NCBI RefSeq assembly: GCF_001638985.1
Contig: NW_017265157.1
Coordinates: 248,001 to 312,000 of the forward strand
Reading direction: 5' to 3'
Source: Phycomyces blakesleeanus NRRL 1555(-)
Lineage: Eukaryota; Mucoromycota; Mucoromycetes; Mucorales; Phycomycetaceae
Length of the DNA stretch: 64,000 nt
A model generated the notes under the pieces. It did not search any database. It was not told where the DNA came from and saw only the letters and a list, made by a program, of their open reading frames with translations. Shown here piece after piece: positions 49,194-62,076 of this stretch (position 1 is the stretch's first letter; every line of letters begins with the position of its first letter). Position numbers and translations under genes: made by a program.

Positions 49194-52176
49194 TCATAGA
49201 TTCTCAGAAGATTCAAGCTTTTCTTGAACCTCACTGACAGTTGGCTCTCCATCTTCCAAACCCGAAGATTCCGTGTTAATCAACGGCAACAATCTCTCCA
49301 CCTCTGTGAGATTAACAAAGATATCAGTAAAGAGTTGCTTTGAAAAAAATCATTAATATTCGAGCATCAAACTTACTCTGAATAAGGTGTTTTCCATAGG
49401 TATACTTTTTCAAAGACTGGAGATGGGGTTTGATCTTGTTGACTAGCAATTCGCGCTGATCTTTATCTACAACATCCAACATTTTTTGGACAACGTAATT
49501 GGCGTACTGATCTTTCATCATAGCCACCAATGGGTATGTTCTACAGTTTGTGACCCAAATAAGTTACACGGTTTTATTGTTAAATAAAATACCCATAAAA
49601 TATTCTTACCCATCTGGTTTATTTTGCAGGACTTCTTCGATCAAAAGCTGCCTGTCACGTTTGGTGCCATAATCGACGCACTTTTCAACAACATTACTGG
49701 CAAACTTGTGCTTGCTCAATTGCAGAATTTGGCCGCGAATCTTCTCAATCACTACTTTTTTGTCTTCGGGACGACCACGTTCCAAAATATGCTGTATCAC
49801 ATAATTTCCGTACTGATCCTGTACAAGCTGTCCAGTGCAGCGATGAAGTTCTTCCAACAATGGTCCCTGCTCAAACCACAGAGAATCAATATAAGTACCG
49901 AAGCGTATAATAACAATCTTGATTTGTTTTATATAAATACTCACCGTTTGCATTGATGTACAGTGCTCAAACATACGTTGGATCACTCTACATCCGTAAG
50001 GATGAGTAGCAAGGTTATATACTTGTCCGTGAAATGCGTCCATAATAAATTGAATATGCTGTGCAGGAACACGCTCAATAGCCTAAAATAATATGTACAC
50101 ACATCCAAAAAGAGTTAGTATTGTTAATAGTCTTCTCTCTTTATCACCTCAAAAAAGCAAATATTGTAAATATTATTAGTAGATGCAGTTTACCTTTTGA
50201 ATGACATGGTTGCCATTTTGATCTTTGATACATTTCAATACACATCCGTTCAATTCTCCCACAATTTTAGCTTGTTGTTCTGTCAAGACATGTTCCAATG
50301 CTTTTTGAACAACTCGGCAACCATACATTTGGAGAGACAAAGAAAGCACATGGCCTTCCATTTGTTTAGCAAGAATTGTCTTTTGCATTTGATTTCCTAG
50401 ATTTAAATAGATTTATTAGATTCATTTTATATATATATATATATTACTAGCCAAACCCTTGAGAATCTAATATATTTACCATGCTCAAAAAACTTTTGCA
50501 AAACATAATTTCCAAAAACATCTGTCATGAGCTGCAAAGCGTTTGGCAGAACTTCCTCAAACACCATCTGTTTCTCTTCACTGTTGGCAATTTCCAATTT
50601 CTGTTGGATAAATCGAGAGCCATATTGATCACCACTGAATTCGACAACATGACCAGCAATATCCTTTGTGTAATATAATTTTTTTCCATTGCTTTTTAGA
50701 AATCTTGACTTTTCTTTCTTCATATATATATATATATCTATGTACACTATCCTGTCTTATTGTCCCTTTGTTGTTTACCTTTAGTTCATACTTCTTGCTT
50801 TTTGAGTTTCTGAATTCCTCCAAAAGCTGACTTCGCATACTGAGAGTTGCGTCTTGTGGTGTTCTGGCTCTTACAGGATCAGGGTTTCTGGTCTGAGGAT
50901 GGCCCAAGTTAGATCCGAGAGCCTGCATCTTGTGTTGAAGTAAAAATTGTTGTTGCGCCATCAAAATCTGTTGTTGCTGTTGTTGAATCAAAATATGTTG
51001 TTGCTGAAGTTGAAGGGCACGTAGTTTCTTTTCGTTTGCATCAGAATAGTTTAGGTCTCCAAATGCAGAATGATCCAAGCCAGTGGGCGTAAACAAGGAA
51101 CCATTAGAGCTCAAGCCCATAGTGGGTGTAGCTATAGATACATATACAAAACATCAATAAACATATAAAATAAAATAAAACAAAGCATAATTATGATTAT
51201 GATTATAAAACACATCAATAAAAGACACAATATTGTTATTATCTGGTAATCTTATTACTATAATACTAACCCTGTCTGCGACTGTTTTCATCACTTGCTC
51301 CCCATCGACTGGGATGAAGGTCATTCAATAGATCACCCATGTTATCATGAGTATCCAGGCCATGTTCACTCATACTTTTGTGAGAGTTTATTCTGGAAGA
51401 CAGTTGAACATCTTGATAGTGCTGCATTGGGCTCGACTGATTGTGAGTTTGACTGCCAAGGTAAGAAGGGCTAGTGTATCCATTCTGAGAAAGTTGTAGG
51501 CCAGCAGACGTAAGTTGTTGTTTCTGAGGTTGATGTACAGGCTTGAATGCACCATAAACATCCTGTAATATATAGCAGTAGAAATACAACATCATCACCC
51601 CCGTAATATTATTCAGTCAGCTATTTCCAAGGGGATAATACAATATATTAAACATACGTCGTCATTCAAGCTTGTAAATCCAAGCTGTTTCATCATCATC
51701 TCTGTATGATGGTCCATGTCGCCTGCATCTCTGTACACACTCGTACTCTGTCCTGGCGGTGTCGAGTTAGAGCGAAGTGGGCTAGAGAATTGTGCCTGTG
51801 AAGGCAACAGGGGTCTGAAAGCCTGTGTATTAGAGGTATTGGATCCTTGTGAGAAACTTCTGGTATCCTCCAAAGGCATTTTCCAGACAGATGCTAAATG
51901 GTCTTCGTCGTCATTTGTTGAGTGTTGCAATGATAAGCTTGAACTCTGCCGATTGTTTTGCAGGATATTTTTGTCGTAGTAGTTCATTGCATTCAGTTGC
52001 TCACAGTACTCCTGCATGGAACTCGAAATTACTTTTTGAACTTTGGTTATGTCACGTCTTGACCAAGTATAGTGGCTTAAAAGGCAAGAACAGCCCTTTT
52101 TAGGCGTTCTGTATCGGAGATAGAAAGCCTTTTTTGGATTCGTTTTCTTGTTCTTGCGTGGGATGAAGAAATTCAT
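49194..52176 (-). CDS. Pumilio/PUF-family RNA-binding protein
   Basis: Nine exons on the minus strand: 52176-51658, 51562-51271, 51131-50779, 50663-50480, 50396-50194, 50082-49945, 49866-49610, 49540-49377 and 49303-49194, giving 739 residues. It binds 3' untranslated regions and represses or destabilises mRNAs. The N-terminal ~385 residues are disordered and Ser/Gln-rich, with a poly-Gln patch. From about residue 389 there are eight PUF repeats. Their base-reading triplets are SRQ, NYQ, CRQ, NHQ, CRQ, NYQ, SNE and NYQ, in order, which by the known PUF code reads 5'-UGUAUAUA and is the same set as human PUM1. The start at 52176 is the first ATG in frame; a later start (MQEYCEQ) is possible because the first ~50 residues are unusually basic. 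Confidence 0.95.
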
Positions 52177-53207
52177 TGTTGAGACAGTAAAAGTATCCAA
52201 TTAACAAAGAAAAATAGTTTAAGGATATCATTGTTTTGCAATTCCTTTAAGAAAGCTCGTCAGAACAGTTTATTCAAAGGTAAAGTTGTCTAGACCCACA
52301 AAGACAGAAGAAGAAAAAAGTGTCTGCTATTTGGAAATGGGTTGTAATTAACATAGAATTTAGGCTCATTTATCTAGTGATATATATTATTTATCATAGC
52401 AATTCACAGTGAGCAATGGTAATCATAAAGCTCAATTGACAAATACTTTTTGCTTAGTGTAAGTGAGTTGGTCAGTATTATTCCTTGTAAAATAAATAAA
52501 TAAAAGGTACCATTTAAATGAGTGCGTACATAATATTAAAATTAAAATAAAAGATGTTGTTGATTCGAATAATTGCTTATGTGGTGTACAGAATGTATAT
52601 ACTGGAAAGATTGGCAAAGTACACAGAGTCTTGTATTTGTAGATGAAGATCAGCTAAAATATGTTAGCAGTGTAGAGAATGCATCAAAAGTAGATCATAA
52701 TTGAAAGCAATTTACTACCTCAATTAGAAAACAAAAGACGAAATCAATTATTACACATGTGTAGAAGTGGTTTAAAAATAAAATGGTTAATATTTCACTC
52801 TAATTTCCACAAATATCACCACACACACACACACACACACACATACATACATACATACATACATACATGTGTATGGTGAGTTTAAAAAATAGTCTGTGTA
52901 TACGTCCTATTATACTCCTTGGTCAAATGTGGCAACTAATTTTATCTAATATATATGTTTCCACAGAAAAGTTTACATATGCAATGAGATTTATTTTTTG
53001 GTTTCGAATGTATGCGTGTTTTCTCGTCTTCTTTAAATTCTTGTGTAAGTATATATATATGGTTTCAAATATTGGTGTTTGTCTACATAAAATCCAAATT
53101 TATGTCAAATGAGGATCCCGGTAAAATGTTGATGTTGATGAGTTTGTTCTTTATAAAAAGAAACAGGAACAATATGAGAATACCGTTTTGGTGTCCTCCC
53201 CTTTTTC
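52177..53207. other. Spacer upstream of the Pumilio gene
   Basis: Pumilio promoter region and AT-rich sequence, including a CA/CATA microsatellite. A plus-strand frame at 52867-53112 is aromatic-rich and not protein-like. Confidence 0.5.
52819..52868. repeat. (CA)n(CATA)n compound microsatellite
   Basis: About 12 CA units followed by about 7 CATA units. Confidence 0.95.
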
Positions 53208-54037
53208 TTAAATAAGATAGGCATCACCTAGGCTCCGATGAGATACTGCCCGATAATGTTTCAGGAGACGAGTTAATTCAACAATATGATAATTGGTGTC
53301 GCGAGGCATGACTGCATAAAGAAGACCCCAAAAGAGACAGCATCTGAATGCGATTTGAAATGACTTTTGTATTGCCTGGCTCTGACATGATAGTCCCCAG
53401 GGCAAGAGAATCAGAAAGATTGTTTGAAGAAACAAAAAGCTATAACCAACGTAGTAAAGTGTATGAGATAACGATTATTTAAATGTGTAATTTTTGACCT
53501 TGATGATCTTTTTCTTTTCTTTTTAAAAAAAGAAAAAAAAAGGTAAAATTGCATTATTATTTACCCGTCTCGTAATGTATCATATTGGTTCGTATTTGCC
53601 CAAATCAAAAGAGAGCATATAGCATAACCTATATTATGTGTATATGTTAACAAAAGCTTGGGCTAGATAAAGAAGAATATAATAAAGAAAGTGGTCTAAC
53701 CTGGAAATAGACGCGTCAATTCTTTTTGAGCCAAGGACAGCCGAGTAGTAAACCCAACAGGTCCAAGGGTGCGAGAGGCATTGACGCGCGGACTACCAAA
53801 GGGGGAAAACGAACAGGTACTTTCGAACAGATCAATGATAAAACCCAGGATGCAATATATGTAGGCTGTTGCAAATCCGACACAGATTACTGTTGAATTT
53901 GCAGTCAAATGGTATATAGGGACCTTGTATAGGATCTTTGGAATCAAACATGTACGAATGCATGTGCTACTGGCCACCAATGGCACAGAGACCAGGAACA
54001 ACCCATAGGTTGCCATTGTAATGAAAAGTGACATCAT
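53208..54037 (-). CDS. Orphan multi-pass membrane protein, 210 residues
   Basis: Three exons on the minus strand: 54037-53701, 53628-53565 and 53439-53208. Splice sites and phases agree and the total is 211 codons including the stop. Hydrophobic segments lie at about 3-24, 45-68, 114-122, 138-152 and 164-180, suggesting four to five membrane helices. Between the second and third lies a polar loop with FSPFGSPRVNASRTLGPVGF. The C-terminus after the last helix is hydrophilic and basic. The frame continues upstream without an ATG, so the start is the first methionine (two consecutive ATGs). I recognise no family. A Mucoromycota-specific membrane protein is the simplest guess. Confidence 0.7.
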
Positions 54038-54272
54038 GATGTAATAGTAACAAATGAAGATCTCTTCCTTATTCGTTTCTGTTTTCACGTGTGACTTTTG
54101 GAAATCTTGTTCTCCTCGGACTTTGCTTTTTTAAATATAATCTTGTCAAGCTCTTGTGAATTGAACTAAACAAGACTTGATATGGTGAGTGCGGATAGAG
54201 GGGTTGTTGAAAAGCTGTTATATTTTATTTATTTGTTTGTTTATTTACAAGCCCTTTTAATCTACAGTGTCA

Positions 54273-57200
54273 CTATTTACGATTCTGGGCTGCTTGGATG
54301 TGCGAAAATGTAATCTGATTTTAAGAAAGAAAGGGAAAAATACACACAGGCACAATAGTAAGTACTGCGGTACATTAAGATAAACGTGGGCTTAGATAAT
54401 TGATTACCTTTTCATTATTCACATTCTCTCTCAGACACACCATTGCTGACTCTCTCAAAAGATTATCAATCTCAGCACAGGAAAATCCCTCGGTTGATTG
54501 GGCAAGGTACAAGAGCTCTTGACCATTTAGTACGATTGGCATCTTATTGCTAATACCACGTATAATATCACAACGTTGCTATTAAATATAAAAGCAAAAA
54601 ACACACAAAGGTGTAAGACAAATGGATATAAAAGCATACTTGTATTTATTCATGTATTTGTGCTTGTGTGGTTACCTTTTGATTTGGCATTGGAATGGCA
54701 ATACATTCATCAAATCTACCAGGTCGAAGCACAGCTGGATCGATTGTTTCAATTCGGTTTGTTGCTATTAAACTCTCTTTTTTAGGCCAAATGTACCACA
54801 TAATTTGATTAATATATTGTATGTGTGAATGTTACCTGCAACCACAAGTACATCAATGTGAGCATTCGGCCCATTGCTCTTGGTCAGTAAACCGTCCATT
54901 TCTAAACTTGAAGGATTAGTATACCTAGCCATTATCAGAGAAAAACACCAAGTATTTTACCTGTCAAAAACCCAGTTACAATACGATCGCTTGTATTCTC
55001 AGATGATTGACTGGTCCCTCTCTTGGGAAGTAGCATATCGATCTAAGATAATATGCGTTAATTTATAAATTCATAAACCTTATTTTATCTCATTTTGTTT
55101 TTATTTTTGGGATTGTCCACAAAAGAAATGAAAATAATAACTTACTTGATCTATGAACAAAATACAAGGTGCATTGGATCGAGCATGTGCAAACAGCTTT
55201 GCCAGGTTCTTTTCAGATTCACCCACCACTTTAGATCGAACTTGAGAGCTCTACAAATTATTATTTATTATTTAGTTTAGAGTAGATTTCTTATTGTGTT
55301 AATTATGTAATGATAGGTTGCCGAATTGAACTTACTTCTACCAGCATAAAATTGACACCTGCTTCAGATGCAAGTGCAGAGCATAACATTGTCTTGCCTA
55401 CGCCAGGTGGACCGTGAAGTAAGATGCCTCGCGGAGGTGTAATTCCTAATTTGATGTACTCCTCGGGGTGATAAAAAGGGTGGATGACAGAGACCTGTGT
55501 GTAAGGAAAGTCAGAATGAGTATCCTTATGGAATTATATCCTGGTAAAGAGAAAGAGAGAAACAATTCTTACCTTAATTTCTTCAATAATCGAGTCGATA
55601 CCATACATGTCAGCAAAAGTAACTTTAGGGATCTACCGCAAAGTATATTCAAAAATAAGTATATATATTATTATTATTCATTACAACTTCTATAATTTAC
55701 CTTTGTAGTGTATTCATTAAAATTTGAAGGGTGAATAAAACTAAGCACGTTGTCAAAATGATGTGTAGTAACGCAAGCTGGCTCCTATACATAGTTAATT
55801 TTGGTTGGTTTGTTTTTTGGTTGGTTGGTTAATTCGTTTTGTAGTTTAATAAGGCGTCGTTTATTGGGTTTACCTGTCCAGTAGATTGCTCTTTTACAGC
55901 TTGAAGAACCACCTGCATACACAAGCTCTGGAGATCACTGGGTACAAATCCGTGTGTTGCGCGAGAAACACGTGTGAGGATATTTGTTTTGTCTTGTTGT
56001 GATTCAAATGGAAGACCTGAGGGGATTTATGAAAGAAGAAGAAGAAAAAAAGGATGAGAAGACTCGTACAAAAGGAGGTTTCTGTGTAATTACGTTGTGT
56101 AAGAACAAGTAGGATCTCGTAGCGTTGTTTAGCGTCCTTGATGACAATCTCCTCCACCTTGTCCAAGCGACCTGAGCGTAAAAAGCAAGGATCTACAGCA
56201 TGCAGTCTACTAGTAATCCCTAACAACCTTTGTAGATGAGATCAAGCTAGTTCTTTATGGGTTTATATATAAAGGAAGATTTTTTGGTGTACCAATAATA
56301 TAGACAAGATGATCGTCATTCGGCTGGTTGATCTTGTCAATTAAAGATAGTAAAAGGGAACCAAGACGAGAATCTAGGCCAGTCTTCTTGTGATCCAGTG
56401 TACCAGCAAGCATATCGATCTCATCCAGAATAAGAATGGATAGTCTGTGCTGCAGGGCAGTATCGAACAGACCCTTTAACTTTGCTTCACTTGCTCCTTC
56501 CTCTACACCGACAATTAGCTATATTGGTCTGCCACGATATGGTTTATATGATCTTACCTGTCATAAACATATCTGGACTATTGACAATATAATATGGAAG
56601 CTGAGACTCCTCTATTGTTTTTTATCGAATTTATTCATTATGAATATTACTTTATATTATTGTTATTATTTTTAAAACCATGTACAGATTTATATAATGT
56701 ATGATTATAAAGAAAATTATAAAGAGTGTTTGCTTGTCTATTTGTTTTTTTGTTTGTTTGTTTTCATTTATTTATTTACTAGCTTACTTGCTATGGTTAT
56801 TGCCAGGGCAGTCTTTCCAGTTCCAGGCTTTCCACACAGCACTACGCCCTTGGACTGTGGCAGGTGTATTTTTCCGGAAACTGATTGTAGTTGGTCGATT
56901 GAATCAACTACTTGCTGAATTGTATTTGTACATCCACCAATTGACTTTTGGACATTGTCGATCCACTTTTGACGATGATTCATTAGATGTTGATCTATAC
57001 TTACACACACATACACTCACGCACACACACTCATACACATACACACACAAATTGACTTCAAAATAAAATTAGATGAGTAATGGCTGTCCTGTGACCACTG
57101 CGGAGAAAGATAGAGAGAGAGAAAGATAGAATAAAGTTAGGGAAATGGTATATTCTTTTAGTATGCTTATTGACTAGTAATTGATTTTATAAACAACAAT

Positions 57201-58163
57201 TGTATTTAAGAAATGCATTATTGAAATGACTATAGTTTGTATAGCATAACTTAGTATAGGATATCATAGTAACGTAGAAATATCGCATTTTATTGCTCAA
57301 TAAAGACAAAAATAAAAGCTGTGTAAGAATTCAGAACTTTAATTCTTACTATTATTATAATTTGGTGGAATGTAGCAGCACAAATCAATTCAATAACTAA
57401 CAAAATAAAATAACATAAAATGAAAGAAAAGAAGGTTTCCCGACAGGAACTATGGTATTTCCAATGGAACGAATTTGAACAGATTTAAAGGATTCGCAAT
57501 AATTGGGATGGTACGAGACGTGGTTTAAGTAACAGCTGGATCTTTTGAGAAAATGTAAATAAGAATAGTTTATTATCTGGTTATGTTTCTTGGCAAATAA
57601 TTAATTTTTATCCAAATGTGCCCTTTCAATACAAAAGTCTTGTGTATGTATTATATTTGGTTAATGGTGAGACAGCTTAGAGATGCTACACTTATTGGTG
57701 ATACGTGTGGCTGTATAATATATCAACTGGTGTAATTGTAGTCTGTATTTGGAGTACGCCTTCTTTGGGAGATGATAAACTTAAAAGATGTATATTATAT
57801 GTTATTGGTGAAGCTCAGTTTAATAGTAAAAAAAAATTAATTAGTAATTTTTTCTTTAAGAAAAAAAAGGCCGTCCAAAGCTCATCAATTAGCTGATAAA
57901 ATTTTTTCTTCTTCGTTTATTTATTTTTGATAAAACGATAGTAGTAATAAAAAAATAAATAATATCTAACGGTGTTAAAAATTAATAACCACACCTACAG
58001 CATGTTTAATGTTGAATTCACCAGATTCGCCACACAACTCATCTATTGGAAGTGAGTGTATCTCAATATTTGAAAATACGAGCCTCTTGAGACCACAAGC
58101 GATCAAGTTTGGTCTGTGGGTCATACAAATGCCCACATTAGAAGCACAGTTGAAATCACCGAC
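54273..58163 (-). CDS. Two-domain AAA ATPase, AFG2/SPATA5L1-like
   Basis: Minus strand. Exons of the AAA part: 56994-56788, 56611-56558, 56502-56293, 56219-56094, 56016-55874, 55784-55701, 55632-55573, 55494-55336, 55250-55146, 55042-54961, 54901-54836, 54764-54676, 54578-54408 and 54314-54273. Counted from the ATG at 56983 this gives 528 residues, all in phase. D1 has Walker A GKPGTGKT (51-58) and Walker [10 protein letters not shown]2 has Walker A GPPGVGKT (319-326), but Walker B is ILFIDQID, with Gln379 in place of the catalytic Glu. Arg-finger-region motifs are LRSGR (D1) and LRPGR (D2). Upstream exons that splice in phase (58163-57995, 57813-57705, then from 57541 down to about 57440, and probably 57097-57049) read as an N-terminal domain. 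The junction near 57440 and the true start are unresolved. Such ATPases act in ribosome biogenesis by extracting factors from pre-60S particles; that role here is inference. Confidence 0.83.
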
Positions 58164-58792
58164 CTTGAGTCAACTACAGACCTTAAATAAAAATATTACT
58201 CTTTTTTTTTGTACATAGTTTTCTAACAGAATTATTATTAATTTCTTGTACATTTTTATATAAATAAAGGAATAAATATATTTTTTTCAGTACCAGCGAT
58301 TAAAGAAGTGATAGAATACAATATACATTTATATCAATTAAGGAATATACAAGTAACAATAATTTCAGTTATTTTAAGAATAATGATAGTAACGATAATA
58401 AAAATAGATAAAATAGACAGATCTCTTATATAATGATATAGAGATAAAACGGCCTTTGATGATGTCTTGGACCGTTTGCTATCTTTTTTCTTCTTTAAAA
58501 AGAGAAACAGAAGTTTATCAAAAAATGAAACCGTCCAACACAGTCCAAAGGCAGACATGAATAGAAGAGGGGTTTCGGAAGGAGGAAAGGTGCTTTAACT
58601 GACCAAAGTCACACGACTATTTATCTACCCTTCTCTCCAGTTTCTGTTTGAAGAACTCTTTTTTCTTCTTCTTCTTCTGTTGTTGTTGTGCTCCTGTCTC
58701 TTTCCTTTTGCTTCTTTTCTATTTTATTTTTCTCTTTGTAGAAAGAAAAGGAAACATTTTCTTGTCGCCACTACCTTCCTTTTGATCGACCA
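58164..58792. other. Divergent promoter region, AAA ATPase and Cdc20
   Basis: AT-rich. A minus-strand frame from an ATG at 58558 reads MSAFGLCWTV, then after a hydrophobic stretch KKKKDSKRSKTSSKAV. This could be the first exon of the AAA gene, but I found no convincing splice to the exon at 58163. CT-rich leader sequence precedes the Cdc20 ATG. Confidence 0.4.
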
Positions 58793-60782
58793 ATGGACTC
58801 CCCCGATCGCACTAAAGGCAGAACCCAGACACCTTGGGATGTACAACGAAAAGAAACAGAACGAAAGCCAGACTCCTTTTTACGCACACCTCAGATATCA
58901 CGACCGGTGACCAAGCAATCGTCTTCTTTGTCTAAATCCAAGGGAACAAAGAATCCACAAAATGACCCAAAACAACAAAGCATGCTGAACCTCTTGCAAG
59001 CTAAGAAGAAAACCAGCACATCCTCTACACCGAGTATCTCGAGTACCTCTTTTAGATCAAAGGAATCATCTACCCGAACCAACGCGTCATCACTCAAACG
59101 CGCCCCATCAGCATCACTTCTCAATACTCATCGTCCAAATGGAACTTTAAAACGTACACTATCAGCATCCTCTCAATTGAACACATACGGCAAAGAATGG
59201 CTAGAATCAACCTTGACCTCTAAAACAAGAAAGATAGACAATGACCACCAAAACGTGAGATTATAATCCAAAATACAATACAATACAAAAACAAACAACC
59301 AAACAAATAGAGAGAGAGAGAGAAAAACCTTCAAACATTTTATTATCTTTGTTGTTATTTTTATTATTATAGCTGTTAACAAACTTTTCTTCTTCTTCTT
59401 CTTATTCTTTTTATTGATTCTTTATATCATCAAGTCGGATCGATGCATGGCTACCTTGTCCTCGGGCGACATAGCTTCAACACAATTCCATATCGAACGC
59501 AAAGACAACCCAATCTCGTTTGGCACAAGTTCTATACTAAGCCATAACGAGAGCATTGCTGCTGCGTGTGGAATCGTGTCCACGTCCAGTATTCTGCAGT
59601 ACCAGAACGTTCCACCAAAGAACAAAAACAATAATCCCGTGTTTGAAACTGCCAGAGGATACTTGAAAGTAAAACCACGAAGAAATATTCCAGAAGCTCC
59701 AGTCAAGATTTTGGATTCGCCTTATATGGTCGACGATTACTATCTTAACCTGCTTGGATGGTCGTGCCACAATGTAGTCGCCGTTGCTCTCGAGCGCAGT
59801 GTCTACCTCTGGAATGCTGAGACAGGAACAGCCAATGTTCTCGACGAAGACCCCAAACACATGGTCACATCTGTATCTTGGTCTGCCGATGGCACTCTTT
59901 TGGCCGTCGGTGACGAGACCGGCGAAACCCAGATCTGGGATGTCTACAGAAGCGAACTTCTTCGCTCAATGGGTGGTCCGACATGTCGTGTGGGTGTTTT
60001 GGCATGGAACAAATGCACTGTGTCCAGCGGTGCGTATAACGGAGTGATTTACAACCATGACGTCCGTATTGAAAAACATAACATATCGGAATTCAAAGGC
60101 CATGATGAAGAGGTCTGTGGTCTCGAGTGGCGTTCGGACGGCGAATATATAGCCAGCGGTGGCAATGACAATATCTTAAATGTTTGGGATCCTAGACAAC
60201 ATCGCAACTCGATCATGTCACGACAAGAACACAAGAGTGCAGTCAAGGTAATTTTTTTTAAAAAAAATCACACACATTTTCAGTAGTTTATCCCAAGACA
60301 GCCATATGAAATCTTTTGTTTGGTATTTATTTATTTATTTAAATGTCTATTTGTTTTAGGCAATCGCATGGTGTCCTTGGAACCTTCCCTTACTGGCGAC
60401 TGGCGGTGGACGAGATGACAAGAAAATACATTTCTGGGACGCTACAAAGAACACAAAGTTGAATACCATTAATGCAGGATCTCAGATCACCTCCTTGCGT
60501 TGGTCTCACCACTACAAAGAAATCGTCTCTACCCACGGCTTGCCCAACAATAACCTGACGATCTGGGAATATCCAACATGCAATAAGATCGCAGACATCC
60601 ATGCACATGAATCCCGCATCTTGCACTCTGCCTTGAGTCCAGACGGAGAACTTTTGGCCACTTCTTCGGCTGATGAGAATCTAAAATTCTGGAATGTATT
60701 CAAGCACAACGGATCTGAACCTCTCATCACAAGAACCACAAAACCCAGCAGCCAGTTGAGGAGAACAAACAGTCTTCGCTAA
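58793..60782 (+). CDS. CDC20: Cdc20/Fizzy-type APC/C activator with WD40 propeller
   Basis: Three exons, 58793-59254, 59435-60247 and 60360-60782, giving 565 residues. Cdc20 proteins recruit substrates to the anaphase-promoting complex and are targets of the spindle checkpoint. Residues 1-155 are Ser/Thr/Lys-rich and disordered. The propeller (about 240-545) shows family-specific blocks: DDYYLNLLGWSCHNVVAVAL, GHDEEVCGLEWRSDGEYIAS, GGNDNILNVWD, AIAWCPW, LATGGGRDDKKIHFWD and LSPDGELLATSSADENLKFW. Where the C-box DR[FY]IPxR should be, the sequence is SDRCMATLSSGD (155-166), keeping only DR. The C-terminus is SLR rather than the usual IR. It is therefore either a divergent Cdc20, a meiosis-specific or paralogous activator, or a copy with changed APC/C contact. 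Confidence 0.9.
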
Positions 60783-62076
60783 CAGACATCAATATGTGTA
60801 TTGCACATCTTGAAACAAGCATAAGAAACAAAGCAAAAAGCAAAAACCCAAAAAAAATACAAACACACACACATACACACACATACAGACAGGAATCTTT
60901 ACAAAGTTGCGGCACATATATATGTAAATATGATAAAACGAAATGAGTTCAAATAAATATGATAAAAGAAGCCCCACATCTACTTGCGTTTCCTACACAA
61001 AATATACCTCTTTGTTGATGTTTCAGCTTTGCTTCTTCCTTCTTTTTTTTGGTTTTTTTTCTTTTAGTTTGTTTACTAGAGTATTTGGATCAAACCTTTA
61101 TAATAAACATATTTTATTTGGCTGCAGTTGGACGAGCATTTTGGCAGACCAATTGTAATCAGCCTTTATGTCTTTCTACATCAACCCCTTGTTTCCTTTC
61201 TTTTTCTTTTTAAGTAGTTCAAGACAGTATTAATATGAGATCGACGCCTATTCCTTGTCGTGTGGAATGTTACGCATGTTATTGTAATTTATATTGGTTT
61301 TTTATTTCTTTTTTACGTGACAGAATAGGATACACTTGGCAATTACAGCAATTACAGCAATATGAGTATTATATTTGTATTTATATATTTTATAGAGAAA
61401 AGCGAATTAACTAATTAAAGCCGAAATCATATACATTAAGTAATCTTATTAATTGTGATGTGTGCTGTGTACTGTGTACTGTGCGCATGTGTGTATCATA
61501 CACATCCTTTGTTTTGTCAACAGCAAAATATAAATGTGCACATTTATTTGCTTACCAATTAATTCACACTCTATCCTTCTCTGGATTTCCTCCCTCCCTT
61601 CCTCTCCCCCCTCAAAAATAATAATAATATACCCCTCTCCTTCTACACATTTCCTTATCTCACAAACAAAGCTATTATATTTATATATAAAATCTAAGTT
61701 TTCCATAGACTTTAAATCCTATCCCATCATCCTATTCAAATTCAAGTTCAAGTTCAAAGCAACCAATATTTACACTCTTATTTTTTTTTTTAAAAAAAAG
61801 TATCATTAAGCCTCAAACCCTCATCCTCTTCTCCCCTTCCCCTTCCCCTTCCCTCTCATGTCTCTGTATATATTTTTTGATCTGTTTGTTTTGTTCGCGT
61901 CAAGTTGAAGGAGAAAGAGAGAAAAGCAAGAAATATATATATATATATATGTTTGTATAAAAATATATATGAAAAAGAATGTATCTCTTCCTTTTTCACT
62001 TTTTTTCGTGTTTGTACTTGAGTTGTGGTAATGGTGATAGTGATGGTTGTTGTCTTTAATTTTCCTCGTTCGCTCT
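60783..62076. other. Convergent 3' region, Cdc20 and eIF3h
   Basis: Contains CA-rich sequence just after the Cdc20 stop and a TGTAAATA motif at 60923-60930 that matches the PUF consensus. Then come T-rich runs and AT-rich sequence. No gene. Confidence 0.5.

Noticed and set aside
52819..52868. Regular repeat considered as a CRISPR-like array
   Set aside because: It is a CA/CATA microsatellite with no spacers, in a eukaryotic genome.
56768..57016. AAA gene starting with the methionine at 57016
   Set aside because: The extra N-terminal residues come from a GT-rich repeat. An acceptor AG at 56995-56996 and in-phase upstream exons explain the region better.
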